DNA from: UBA6107 sp964459385
Lineage (GTDB): Bacteria; Chloroflexota; Anaerolineae; Anaerolineales; Anaerolineaceae
Direction: 5' to 3'
NCBI GenBank assembly: GCA_964459385.1
Contig: CAYWLG010000010.1
Span: 40,158-104,157 of the forward strand
Length of the DNA stretch: 64,000 nt
The position numbers and the translations under genes were made by a program. Shown in pieces: positions 42,914 through 50,932 of this stretch; position 1 is the stretch's first letter; every line of letters starts with the position of its first letter. The notes beneath the pieces are model-generated. The model searched no databases and was not told the DNA's origin. It saw nothing but the letters and a program-made list of their open reading frames with translations.

Positions 42914-44392
42914 ATGGATGTTGAGCTTCGAAACATTGACAAGACATTTGGCAAAGTCCACGCGAATGACCACATCTCACTGCATGTGAAATCAGGAGAT
43001 GTGCAGGGAATTCTCGGCGAAAACGGCGCAGGGAAGAGTACGTTGATGAAGATCTTCTCGGGTCTTTATCAGGCCGATTCAGGTGATATCCTGCTGGATG
43101 GTAAAAAAGTGACCATTGGTTCACCGGCAGATTCGGTTCGCATGGGCATTGGCATGCTCCATCAAGACCCGCTTGATTTCCCCCCTATGAAGGTAATTGA
43201 TAATTTCATCATTGGTAGCAATGAAGGAACCCTTCCTAATCGAAAGAAGGTCCTGCAAGAGTTTAAAGCCCTGCAGGAGCAATTTAATTTTTCCATCTCC
43301 CCGGATGCTTATATCGAAAATTTGACGGTGGGAGAACGGCAGCAACTTGAGATCATGCGCCTGCTCTGGCTGGGTGCAGAGGTCTTGATTCTGGATGAGC
43401 CGACCACAGGTATTTCGGCTTCACAGAAAAAACAATTATTTGAAACCGTAAAAACGCTCTCCAAACAGGGCAAATCGGTCATTTTTGTATCGCACAAGTT
43501 GGAAGAAGTAGAACTGCTGTGCAGCCAGGTAGATGTGTTCAGGGCCGGCAAAAATGTTGGACAGATGCGCCCTCCCTATGTCACCGATAAACTGGTTGAA
43601 ATGATGTTTGGCAAAAAACTGGCACGGGTTGAAAAAGAATGTGTATCACAAAAGAACTTAAACATTGAAATTTCCGATCTGCGGATCGATGATGTACGTT
43701 TGCCGATCAAGGATGTCAGTTTCTGCATCCAAAAAGGCGAGGTGATCGGCCTGGCCGGCATGGAAGGCTCCGGACAGGGTCAGATCTTGCGCGCCCTGGC
43801 CGGGATCATTCGCCCTTCCGGCGGTCATATTTATCTACATGAAGGAAAGAAACAGAAGCAAGACCTGATCGGTAAACATTATTTTGAGTTCAAAGAAGCC
43901 GGTATTTCATTTTTGCCGGCAGCTCGCCTGGAAGAAGGATTGATCGCGGGCTTGAATTTGAACGAGCATTTTATTTTGGCCGAAAAACAAGCCGGTTTCT
44001 TTATCGATCAAAAAGCGGCCCAACAGTTAACTGAACACCGTATCAAAGACTTCAATATTAAGGGTACCCCAGAGATCAATATTGAATCGCTTTCAGGGGG
44101 CAATCAACAGCGGGCCGAATTGGCGCTTTTGCGTCAGCCACTGCGGCTTTTGCTGCTTGATCACCCGACCCGTGGTTTGGATATTGAAAGCTCAATGTAT
44201 ATCTGGAGCAAAATGAAGCAGCGCTGCAAAGAAGGAGCGAGCATTATTTTCATCTCTTCAGACCTGGACGAAGTGCTTCAATACAGTGATCGCGTGCTCG
44301 TTTTCTTTGGCGGTAAGGTTTCTCAACCAATGGATGCGAACAAGGTCACCGTTGATCAACTAGGTCAATTGATCGGTGGAAAAGGTTGGTAA
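42914..44392 (+). CDS. ABC importer ATPase with two nucleotide-binding domains (YufO-like)
   Basis: A 492-residue cytosolic ATPase with two ABC modules in one chain, as in sugar- and nucleoside-type (BMP-linked) importers. First module: Walker A GILGENGAGKSTLMKIFSGL (about residue 35), signature LTVGERQQLEIMRLLW, Walker B VLILDEPTTG. Second module: the Walker A is degenerate (GLAGMEGSGQGQILRALAG, no GKS/T), signature SLSGGNQQRAELALL, LLLLDHPTRGLDIES. Degeneracy of the second P-loop is usual in this family. Start ATG 42914 follows GAAGAGG. The upstream in-frame ATG at 42854 lies across the stem-loop and is not used. Confidence 0.93.
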   Translation: MDVELRNIDKTFGKVHANDHISLHVKSGDVQGILGENGAGKSTLMKIFSGLYQADSGDILLDGKKVTIGSPADSVRMGIGMLHQDPLDFPPMKVIDNFIIGSNEGTLPNRKKVLQEFKALQEQFNFSISPDAYIENLTVGERQQLEIMRLLWLGAEVLILDEPTTGISASQKKQLFETVKTLSKQGKSVIFVSHKLEEVELLCSQVDVFRAGKNVGQMRPPYVTDKLVEMMFGKKLARVEKECVSQKNLNIEISDLRIDDVRLPIKDVSFCIQKGEVIGLAGMEGSGQGQILRALAGIIRPSGGHIYLHEGKKQKQDLIGKHYFEFKEAGISFLPAARLEEGLIAGLNLNEHFILAEKQAGFFIDQKAAQQLTEHRIKDFNIKGTPEINIESLSGGNQQRAELALLRQPLRLLLLDHPTRGLDIESSMYIWSKMKQRCKEGASIIFISSDLDEVLQYSDRVLVFFGGKVSQPMDANKVTVDQLGQLIGGKGW

Positions 44393-44413
44393 TTCTGGAG
44401 AAGGAAAACGACT

Positions 44414-45502
44414 ATGACAATCTCAACTGAAGTTTCTAAGAAAACCAACCGAAATATTTTTCGCTCGATGCTGACGAACAAATACAGTTCGTTAACCATT
44501 GCCGTTGTTTTGGCCATCCTCTTCACGTGTGTTTTGATCGCCATTATGGACGCCGACCCCCTGGCTGTGTTTCGGGTGATCTTCAGGGGCTCTCTGGGCT
44601 CTTGGGATGCTTTCACGCAAGTTTTGCAGGCCTGGGTGCCTCTGGTGCTGGCTTCTTGCGGTCTGATGTTCACCTTCACCTCTGGGCTGTGGAACATCGG
44701 CATGGAAGGCCAGATCGAAATGGGCGCCATCTTCGCTTACGGCGTGATTCGCCTTTTCATTGGCACCGATACCCCCGGCGGCTGGGTGATCGTTTTGGCC
44801 GTTGTGGGGGGCGTTGTAGGCGGCGTTTTCTGGGCGCTGCTGGTGGGCCTGCTCAAGAACTTTGGCGGCGTAAATGAGATCTTTGGCGGTCTGGGTTTCA
44901 ACTTCATCGCCGATGCCATCATGCTTTCGTTGGTCTATGGCCCCTGGAAACCCGAAGGGGTTGCCAACGGCAGCACCAAGATGCTCGAATCAATGTACTG
45001 GCTGCCGCAAGTGAAAGGAACTTACCTGAGCTTGTGGGCGCTGGGGATCGCCATTCTGGGCGTGATCGTGGCCACAGTCATTCTCAAGGGGACTTATTTT
45101 GGGCTGAAACTCAAGGCCGTGGGCAAGAACAATAAATCTTCCTTCCTGCTGGGAATTCCAACCAACCGCTACATGCTGCTGTCTTTCATTCTGTGCGGAG
45201 TTTTTGCCGGGTTGACCGGGGCTTTGCAAGTGACCGGGTTCAATCATGTTTTGCGCAATAACATTTCAGGCGGCTACGGGTATGTGGGCCTGATGGTGGG
45301 AATGCTGGCCAATATCCAGCCTTTGATCACGGCACCGATCGCGCTGGTATTTATTGGGCTGAGCAAGGGGGCGGCCGGTCTGGGCATGGATCTGAAACTG
45401 GATTCCAACCTTTCGGGCGTGATTCAGGGCTCGCTGGTGATCTTTGTTCTCATGATGGACGGCGTACGCCGCATCTTCTCAAAAAAAGGTAAAGGAGCCT
45501 AA
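44414..45502 (+). CDS. ABC importer permease (YufP-like)
   Basis: A 362-residue inner-membrane permease with about 9-10 hydrophobic helices of the BPD_transp_2 family. It contains FTSGLWNIGMEGQIEMGAIFA and LKAVGKNNKSSFLLGIP, the cytoplasmic coupling region, followed by GVFAGLTGALQVTGFNH. Pairs with the shorter permease downstream to form the transmembrane channel of the BMP-type importer. GGAGAAGGAAAACGAC lies before the ATG. Transcription continues with a 2-base gap to the next permease gene. Confidence 0.92.
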   Translation: MTISTEVSKKTNRNIFRSMLTNKYSSLTIAVVLAILFTCVLIAIMDADPLAVFRVIFRGSLGSWDAFTQVLQAWVPLVLASCGLMFTFTSGLWNIGMEGQIEMGAIFAYGVIRLFIGTDTPGGWVIVLAVVGGVVGGVFWALLVGLLKNFGGVNEIFGGLGFNFIADAIMLSLVYGPWKPEGVANGSTKMLESMYWLPQVKGTYLSLWALGIAILGVIVATVILKGTYFGLKLKAVGKNNKSSFLLGIPTNRYMLLSFILCGVFAGLTGALQVTGFNHVLRNNISGGYGYVGLMVGMLANIQPLITAPIALVFIGLSKGAAGLGMDLKLDSNLSGVIQGSLVIFVLMMDGVRRIFSKKGKGA

Positions 45503-45504
45503 AG

Positions 45505-46497
45505 ATGGATTCCTCATTGATCAATAGTATTGGCTCCATTTTTGCTTGGGCGGGCCCGGTCATTTTCGCCGTGATCGGCGAAACGATCACGGAACGCTCA
45601 GGCGTGATGAACCTGTCCTTGAACGGCAGCCTGATCTTAACGGCTATGGTTGGGTTTGCGGCTGCCACAGCCACCGGCAATTTCTTGATCGGCTTTTTGG
45701 CTGCGGCACTGGTTGGGGCGCTGGTGGCGCTGCTGATCGCCTTTATGAGCATCGCCTTGAAGCAATCGCAGGTGGCGGTGGGTTACGTGCTGGCGATGGC
45801 GACCAAAAGCCTGGCCTATTTCCTGGGGGCTCCCCTCATCGGGAAGGCCGTCATGCAGATTCCGGTGCTGAAAATTCCCTTCCTGTCCTCGATCCCTGTG
45901 CTGGGGCCGATCCTGTTCAACCAAACCTTGATGACCTACTTTAGCTATCTGCTTATCTTTGTCTGCTATTTCTGGATCTATAAAACGCACCAGGGCTTGA
46001 TCTTGCAAGGCATCGGGGAGCGCCCGGCCGCGGCATTCGTTCGCGGCGCAAACGTGAATCGGTTACGCTATATATATGTAGGCATCGGCGGTGCCCTTTC
46101 GGGCATCGGCGGCGCACTTTACTCATTGAGCGTGAAGGGCTGGAATGGCCAGCTTTCTGGTATTGATGGCATTGGCTGGATCGTGCTGGCAATCACCATT
46201 TTTGGCAGTTGGCATCCGTTGAAAGGCGCCTTGGGTTCTTATCTGTTCGTTCTGCTGCAATGGCTCGGCATCGTGTTACAGCCGCTGATCCCGCAGATCA
46301 ATTCGCGCGTTTTCCAGGTGGCGCCCTTCCCGCTCATGATCCTGGCTCTCTTGTTCGTGAACGTCGGCAATGCCGATTGGGTGGATCGTACACTGGCAGG
46401 CCTGCCTGAATCGGTGAGACGCACGATCTCAAAGATCTTGCGGGCGCTGCGCACTTCGCCACCGGCGGCCTTGGGTATTCCATTTGAGAACGAATAG
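45505..46497 (+). CDS. ABC importer permease (YufQ-like)
   Basis: A 330-residue second permease of the same family, about 9 helices. GETITERSGVMNLSLNGSLIL near residue 30 is the usual start of the YufQ type, and the coupling helix is LILQGIGERPAAAFVRGANVNRL, followed by GGALSGIGGALYSLSVKGWNG. AAAGGAGCC eight bases upstream supports the ATG. Its stop is 9 bases before the threonine synthase-like gene, which suggests coupled expression of uptake and metabolism. Confidence 0.92.
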   Translation: MDSSLINSIGSIFAWAGPVIFAVIGETITERSGVMNLSLNGSLILTAMVGFAAATATGNFLIGFLAAALVGALVALLIAFMSIALKQSQVAVGYVLAMATKSLAYFLGAPLIGKAVMQIPVLKIPFLSSIPVLGPILFNQTLMTYFSYLLIFVCYFWIYKTHQGLILQGIGERPAAAFVRGANVNRLRYIYVGIGGALSGIGGALYSLSVKGWNGQLSGIDGIGWIVLAITIFGSWHPLKGALGSYLFVLLQWLGIVLQPLIPQINSRVFQVAPFPLMILALLFVNVGNADWVDRTLAGLPESVRRTISKILRALRTSPPAALGIPFENE

Positions 46498-46506
46498 GAC
46501 GATTGA

Positions 46507-47760
46507 ATGAATCACTATACCGGGTATCACTGTTCGGTTTGCAATGCTGAATACGAACCTGCTTCAATTCTCTACACCTGCCCCAAATGCGGCGGGAATC
46601 TGGATGTCGTTTTGGATTATGAAGGTATCCGTAAAAACTACCAGATCGAAGATATCACCTCGCGCACAGATTTTTCACTGTGGCGATACTTGCCCTTGCT
46701 GCCGGTTGAAGATCCGGGTGGGGAAGGAACCCCATTGCGCTATGCAGGCTGGACGCCGCTTTACACGCCACCTGCTTTGACCCAAGCACTGGGTTTGGAA
46801 CACTTTTGGATGAAAGATGAAGGCCGCAACCCGACAGCCTCTTTCAAAGATCGAGCCAGTTCAGTGGTGGTTGCGCGTGCTCGCGAGATCAAAGCAGAAA
46901 TCGTGGTCACCGCCTCCACCGGCAATGCCGGCGCGGCTCTGGCCGGCATGTCGGCGGCAATCGGGCAAAAAGCGATCATTTTTGCTCCCAAGACGGCCCC
47001 ACAGGCCAAGATCGCCCAGTTGCTGATCTACGGCGCCAAGGTGATTCTGGTGGATGGCAATTACGACTCTGCCTTCGATCTGACGATCGAAGCTGCCCAG
47101 GAGTTTGGCTGGTACTGCCGCAACACGGGTTTTAATCCCTTCACGGCAGAAGGCAAGAAAACCGCCGCGCTTGAAATTTGGGAACAGATCTGTTTGAACC
47201 AGTCCGATACGACCAAGCCGTTATGCGTGTTTGTTTCAGTCGGGGATGGCAATATCATTTCAGGCATTCATAAAGGCTTCAAAGACCTGATGAAACTGGG
47301 CTGGCTGAAACAAATGCCGCGCATTTTCGGCATTCAGTCCGAGAAATCGGCCGCAGTCGCCAATGCCTATTTTGCGGGCACAGAAGAGATCATTCCAATC
47401 GAAGCCACTACATTAGCCGATTCGATCAGTGTGGATTTGCCGCGTGATGGCGTGCGCGCCGTGCGGGCAGCCCGCGAGACCGGTGGCGCTTACATCACTG
47501 TATCCGATGAGGCGATCATCCGAGGAATTGGTGAGTTGGGCAAGTATGGCATCTTTACCGAACCCGCCGGCTCCACTGCCTTTGTGGGCTTGAAGAAGGC
47601 AATTGCTGATAAAATTATCTTCCCTGACGACCCGGTAGTGGTGATCAGCACCGGAAACGGCTTAAAGGATATTCGGGCCGCCATGATGGCAGTAAAAGAA
47701 GCCCCGGTGATCGAGCCAACGATGCAATCGCTCAAGAAATATCTGGAAAAGAATGACTGA
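46507..47760 (+). CDS. thrC: Threonine synthase-like PLP enzyme
   Basis: A 417-residue fold-type II PLP enzyme. Residues 9-28 hold a zinc-ribbon (C9, C12, C25, C28) as in class I threonine synthases of archaea and actinobacteria. The PLP lysine is K114 in NPTASFKDRASSVVV; STGNAGAALAGMSAAIGQK is the phosphate/cofactor loop. Biosynthetic role (O-phosphohomoserine to threonine) is expected by family, but thrA/thrB genes are absent and the position directly behind a heterocycle importer hints at a catabolic lyase acting on a beta- or gamma-substituted amino acid. Both remain possible. Overlap with the flanking genes is none; spacing is 9 and 12 bases. Confidence 0.82.
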   Translation: MNHYTGYHCSVCNAEYEPASILYTCPKCGGNLDVVLDYEGIRKNYQIEDITSRTDFSLWRYLPLLPVEDPGGEGTPLRYAGWTPLYTPPALTQALGLEHFWMKDEGRNPTASFKDRASSVVVARAREIKAEIVVTASTGNAGAALAGMSAAIGQKAIIFAPKTAPQAKIAQLLIYGAKVILVDGNYDSAFDLTIEAAQEFGWYCRNTGFNPFTAEGKKTAALEIWEQICLNQSDTTKPLCVFVSVGDGNIISGIHKGFKDLMKLGWLKQMPRIFGIQSEKSAAVANAYFAGTEEIIPIEATTLADSISVDLPRDGVRAVRAARETGGAYITVSDEAIIRGIGELGKYGIFTEPAGSTAFVGLKKAIADKIIFPDDPVVVISTGNGLKDIRAAMMAVKEAPVIEPTMQSLKKYLEKND

Positions 47761-47772
47761 AAAAGGGAAAAA

Positions 47773-48717
47773 ATGAAACCTGTATTTACAGTGATCGTAC
47801 CTGTTTTTAACGAAAAAGACTGCCTGGATGAACTTTACCGGCGCGTGAAACAGGTGATGGAACAAACGAAACAGGAATGGGAATTGATCTTGGTGGACGA
47901 TGGCTCTTCGGATGGTTCCACCGACATCATTCGCGGTTTTGCCAAAGAAGAAAAGCACGTGCGTCCGGTGATCTTTGCACGCAATTACGGGCACCAGATC
48001 GCGGTCACTGCGGGCATGGATTACTCGCGCGGTGATGCTGTGCTGGTGATCGATGCAGACTTGCAAGACCCGCCCGAAGTGATGCTGGATCTGATCGCCA
48101 AATGGCGTGAAGGGTACGAAGTGGTCTATGCAGTGCGCGCTGAACGCGAAGGCGAAACCAAATTCAAGCTGATGACGGCTTCACTCTTCTACCGCTTGAT
48201 CTATCGCATCACCGATGTGAAGATCCCGATGGATACCGGCGATTTCAGGCTGCTTGACCGCAAAGTGGTCACCACCATGAACAGCATGCGCGAGCACCAG
48301 CGATTTCTGCGCGGCATGTCGGCCTGGGTGGGTTTTCGCCAGGTGGGCGTTCCCTATAATCGGGCAGCCCGTTTTGCAGGCAGCACCAAATATCCCCTCA
48401 AAAAAATGCTCAAGCTGGCCATGACGGCCATTACCAGTTTTTCATATTTCCCCTTGCAGTTGGCCACCTGGGCCGGATCGTTTTTAGCCTTCGTGGCATT
48501 TTTGCTGGTGATCCTGTTCATTGTGTTGCGGGCGGTTGACTCAGCCTTCTTGAGTGGGCAGGCGCTTACCATCATCCTTGTGTTGTTTCTGGGTGGGGTT
48601 CAATTGATCTGTCTGGGAATTCTCGGCGAATATATCGGCCGAATTTATGATGAAGTTAAAGGGCGCCCGCTGTACACGACCAGCGAAGCCCCTTCTGACG
48701 AAACTAAAAAAGACTAG
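47773..48717 (+). CDS. GT2 glycosyltransferase, polyprenyl-phosphate type (GtrB/DPM1-like)
   Basis: A 314-residue family 2 glycosyltransferase. Motifs: SVIVPVFNEKDCLDELYRR-like N-terminus (FTVIVPVFNEKDCLDEL), ILVDDGSSDGST, the DxD-type VIDADLQDPPEVM, and DTGDFRLLDRKVV. Two C-terminal membrane helices (about 230-255 and 265-290) anchor it as in GtrB/ArnC-type polyprenyl-phosphate glycosyltransferases. Its role in a purine-related operon is not obvious; it starts 12 bases after the thrC-like gene and ends 16 bases before the next PLP enzyme gene, so it is cotranscribed. The GGxxG-like motifs show an intact catalytic domain. Confidence 0.88.
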   Translation: MKPVFTVIVPVFNEKDCLDELYRRVKQVMEQTKQEWELILVDDGSSDGSTDIIRGFAKEEKHVRPVIFARNYGHQIAVTAGMDYSRGDAVLVIDADLQDPPEVMLDLIAKWREGYEVVYAVRAEREGETKFKLMTASLFYRLIYRITDVKIPMDTGDFRLLDRKVVTTMNSMREHQRFLRGMSAWVGFRQVGVPYNRAARFAGSTKYPLKKMLKLAMTAITSFSYFPLQLATWAGSFLAFVAFLLVILFIVLRAVDSAFLSGQALTIILVLFLGGVQLICLGILGEYIGRIYDEVKGRPLYTTSEAPSDETKKD

Positions 48718-48733
48718 CGGAGTAGATAAAAAA

Positions 48734-50200
48734 ATGGCAAAAATTGATTTAACTGTTGTAAAAGATCGACAAGAACGAGCCATTAAGCGAATTCGCGAAC
48801 GCAATATTATTCTGCCTACATTCGCTCAAATGAAGAACCCTGCTCTCATCCCTGCCAAGATCAAAGAAGAATTGAGCTCAATTGGATTGTGGGATGTTCA
48901 CCCGCGCAATCTGTTTCGTATTACCTGGCATAATCAACCGGTCGCTTCGGGCGGCGGATTCGGCGATGTGAATTATGTTGAATTACCTTCCAGCCTGACC
49001 GGCACCAAAGCCCGTGTGATCGCTCTGGTGGGCAAATGGTTCCCCACCGGTGCGCATAAAGTTGGAGCGGCTTTTGGCTGTCTCGTCCCCCGCCTGGTAA
49101 CGGGCCAGTTCGACCCCACTCTCGAAAAGGCTGTCTGGCCGTCAACCGGCAATTACTGCCGCGGCGGTGCCTACGACTCAGCTTTGATGGCCTGTGAATC
49201 TATTGCCATTCTTCCTGAGGGAATGTCACGCGAGCGCTTTGAATGGCTGAGCAAGATCGCCAGCGAGGTGATCGCCACGCCGGGCAGCGAATCGAACGTG
49301 AAAGAGATCTTTGATAAATGCTGGGAACTGCGTAAATCCGGTCAGGATCTGATGATCTTCAACCAGTTTGAAGAATTTGGCAATTACATGTGGCACTATG
49401 AGATCACCGGCCATGCCATGGAAGAAGTCCTGAAGAAGGTCATGGGCCCGAAAGACGAGTATCGCGGCGTGGCGTTGACCACCGGTTCTGCCGGCACCAT
49501 CGCCTGTGGCGATTACATGAAGCAGGCCTTCCCCACCAGCAAGATCATTGCCAGTGAAGCCTTGCAGTGCCCGACTCTGCTCGAAAACGGCTTTGGCGCC
49601 CACCGCATCGAAGGGATCGGCGACAAGCATGTTCCCTGGATTCACAATGTGAAGAACACCGATTTTGTGGTGGCCATTGATGACAATGCAGTCGTCAATA
49701 TTATGCGTCTTTTCAACGAACCCGAAGGCCGGAAATATTTAGCCAAGAAGGGTGTTCCCGAAGCCATCATCAGTCAGCTTGATCTGCTTGGCTTCTCAGG
49801 CATTGCCAACGTGCTTTCAGCGATCAAATTTGCCAAGTATTATGAACTGGGCGAAAACGACGTGGTATTGACCGTTTTGACTGACAGCATGGAACTCTAC
49901 GGCAGCCGCATCACCGAGATGCGCGCTCAGATGGGCGAGTTCAAAGAGACCGATGCCTCGGCAGTGTTTGCCCAGCACCTGCAAGGCGTGACCAGCGATA
50001 ATCTGCTTGAGCTGACCTACGAATCCCGCAAGCGCGTTCATAACCTCAAATACTACACCTGGGTGGAGCAGCAGGGCAAAACCTACGCAGAAATTCAGGA
50101 ACAGTGGTATTCGCCCACATACTGGACCGATATTCAGGGCCAGGTGGAAGAGATTGATCATTTGATCGAAGAATTCAACGGAAAAGTCGGTTTACTCTGA
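48734..50200 (+). CDS. TrpB-like fold-type II PLP enzyme of unknown substrate
   Basis: A 488-residue enzyme. The PLP lysine is probably K109 in WFPTGAHKVGAAFG, close to the TGAHK motif of TrpB-type enzymes. The stretch ALTTGSAGTIACGDYMKQAFP resembles the PLP-phosphate loop, and DAVV-like DDNAVVNIMRLF and SGFSGIANVLSAIKFAKYY follow. It lacks TrpB's indole tunnel signatures and the paired TrpA gene. In related ureide clusters the equivalent place is held by YgeX, diaminopropionate ammonia-lyase, whose own lysine motif (RFGL..FK.LGG) is absent here; a replacement lyase is an inference. Start ATG 48734 follows GGAG; the upstream open frame overlaps the GT2 gene. A terminator follows. Confidence 0.75.
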   Translation: MAKIDLTVVKDRQERAIKRIRERNIILPTFAQMKNPALIPAKIKEELSSIGLWDVHPRNLFRITWHNQPVASGGGFGDVNYVELPSSLTGTKARVIALVGKWFPTGAHKVGAAFGCLVPRLVTGQFDPTLEKAVWPSTGNYCRGGAYDSALMACESIAILPEGMSRERFEWLSKIASEVIATPGSESNVKEIFDKCWELRKSGQDLMIFNQFEEFGNYMWHYEITGHAMEEVLKKVMGPKDEYRGVALTTGSAGTIACGDYMKQAFPTSKIIASEALQCPTLLENGFGAHRIEGIGDKHVPWIHNVKNTDFVVAIDDNAVVNIMRLFNEPEGRKYLAKKGVPEAIISQLDLLGFSGIANVLSAIKFAKYYELGENDVVLTVLTDSMELYGSRITEMRAQMGEFKETDASAVFAQHLQGVTSDNLLELTYESRKRVHNLKYYTWVEQQGKTYAEIQEQWYSPTYWTDIQGQVEEIDHLIEEFNGKVGLL

Positions 50201-50221
50201 TTTTTTAACACCGTGGATCAG

Positions 50222-50253
50222 ACCTGGGCCGGTTAATTTCGGTCCAGGTTTTT
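50222..50253 (+). terminator. Terminator after the TrpB-like gene
   Basis: ACCTGGGCCG (50222-50231) pairs with CGGTCCAGGT (50240-50249), one G-U pair, followed by TTTTT. Ends the importer/PLP-enzyme transcript. Confidence 0.85.
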
Positions 50254-50289
50254 CTTATTAGCCTTACAATTAAGCCAGAGGAATCTATC

Positions 50290-50871
50290 ATGCTCATATC
50301 CGATAATTCGCTTCTGCTGGTGGGGGTGGTGCCGAACCCCAAAGACATGGAAATCGCCAGGGTCTTGGGGTGGTATCGCATTCCACTTAAAATGGCGCCG
50401 AAGATCGTGGATGTGGATTACCTGGCTTTTTATCAAACGGGTGCCTTCGGCAAGGAACAGCGCTGGCAGATCGGCTCGTTCGCAGAGGTCAAGGGGCATG
50501 AACTGACCACGCGGGCAGAACTGCTGCGTGATGAGCCTGACCACCCTCGTGCCCATGAAGAATACTACAAGCTTCAATTGGGACCGATCCAAAAGCGCGA
50601 TAAACCCATCTACGCCAAAACCTGGAAGCGCATCACATTTCTATACACCACCGGAGAATTATTCAATCAGGCAGAAATTGTGAACGATCTGGTGGTGAAC
50701 TCTGATGAGCGGGCGCTGCTCTGGAAATCGTTGCGCGAAAGAGCCCAGAATGCAGCCCTCTATGGTCAGAGCCAGGAGGCAATGGAAGTTGACCTTGACC
50801 CGGCTATGCTCCAGTTTTTGGGCGCAATGGCCAGTGGCATGGAAGATGAGACGGATTTCCTCAATTTTTAG
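50290..50871 (+). CDS. Conserved protein of unknown function (193 aa)
   Basis: I do not recognise a named domain. Features: no signal peptide or membrane helix; VLGWYRIPLKMAPKIVDVDY and AFYQTGAFGKEQRWQIGSFAEV near the N-terminus; tR-x-ELL (TTRAELLRDEPDHPRA); then YYKLQLGPIQKRDKPIYAK and RITFLYTTGELFNQAEIVNDLVV. The WYRIP ... AFYQ ... FI/LYTT ... ND order recalls a short conserved module of unknown function seen in bacteria, sometimes attached to other domains; this is an impression from memory. C-terminal 50 residues are acidic. It is first in a transcription unit with the hydantoinase (62-base gap). Confidence 0.55.
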   Translation: MLISDNSLLLVGVVPNPKDMEIARVLGWYRIPLKMAPKIVDVDYLAFYQTGAFGKEQRWQIGSFAEVKGHELTTRAELLRDEPDHPRAHEEYYKLQLGPIQKRDKPIYAKTWKRITFLYTTGELFNQAEIVNDLVVNSDERALLWKSLRERAQNAALYGQSQEAMEVDLDPAMLQFLGAMASGMEDETDFLNF

Positions 50872-50932
50872 TGTGCTGTTTGTTGGTAGAATAAGGAACC
50901 TGTTTTTGAATGTTTTACCGGAGAGGTGAAAA

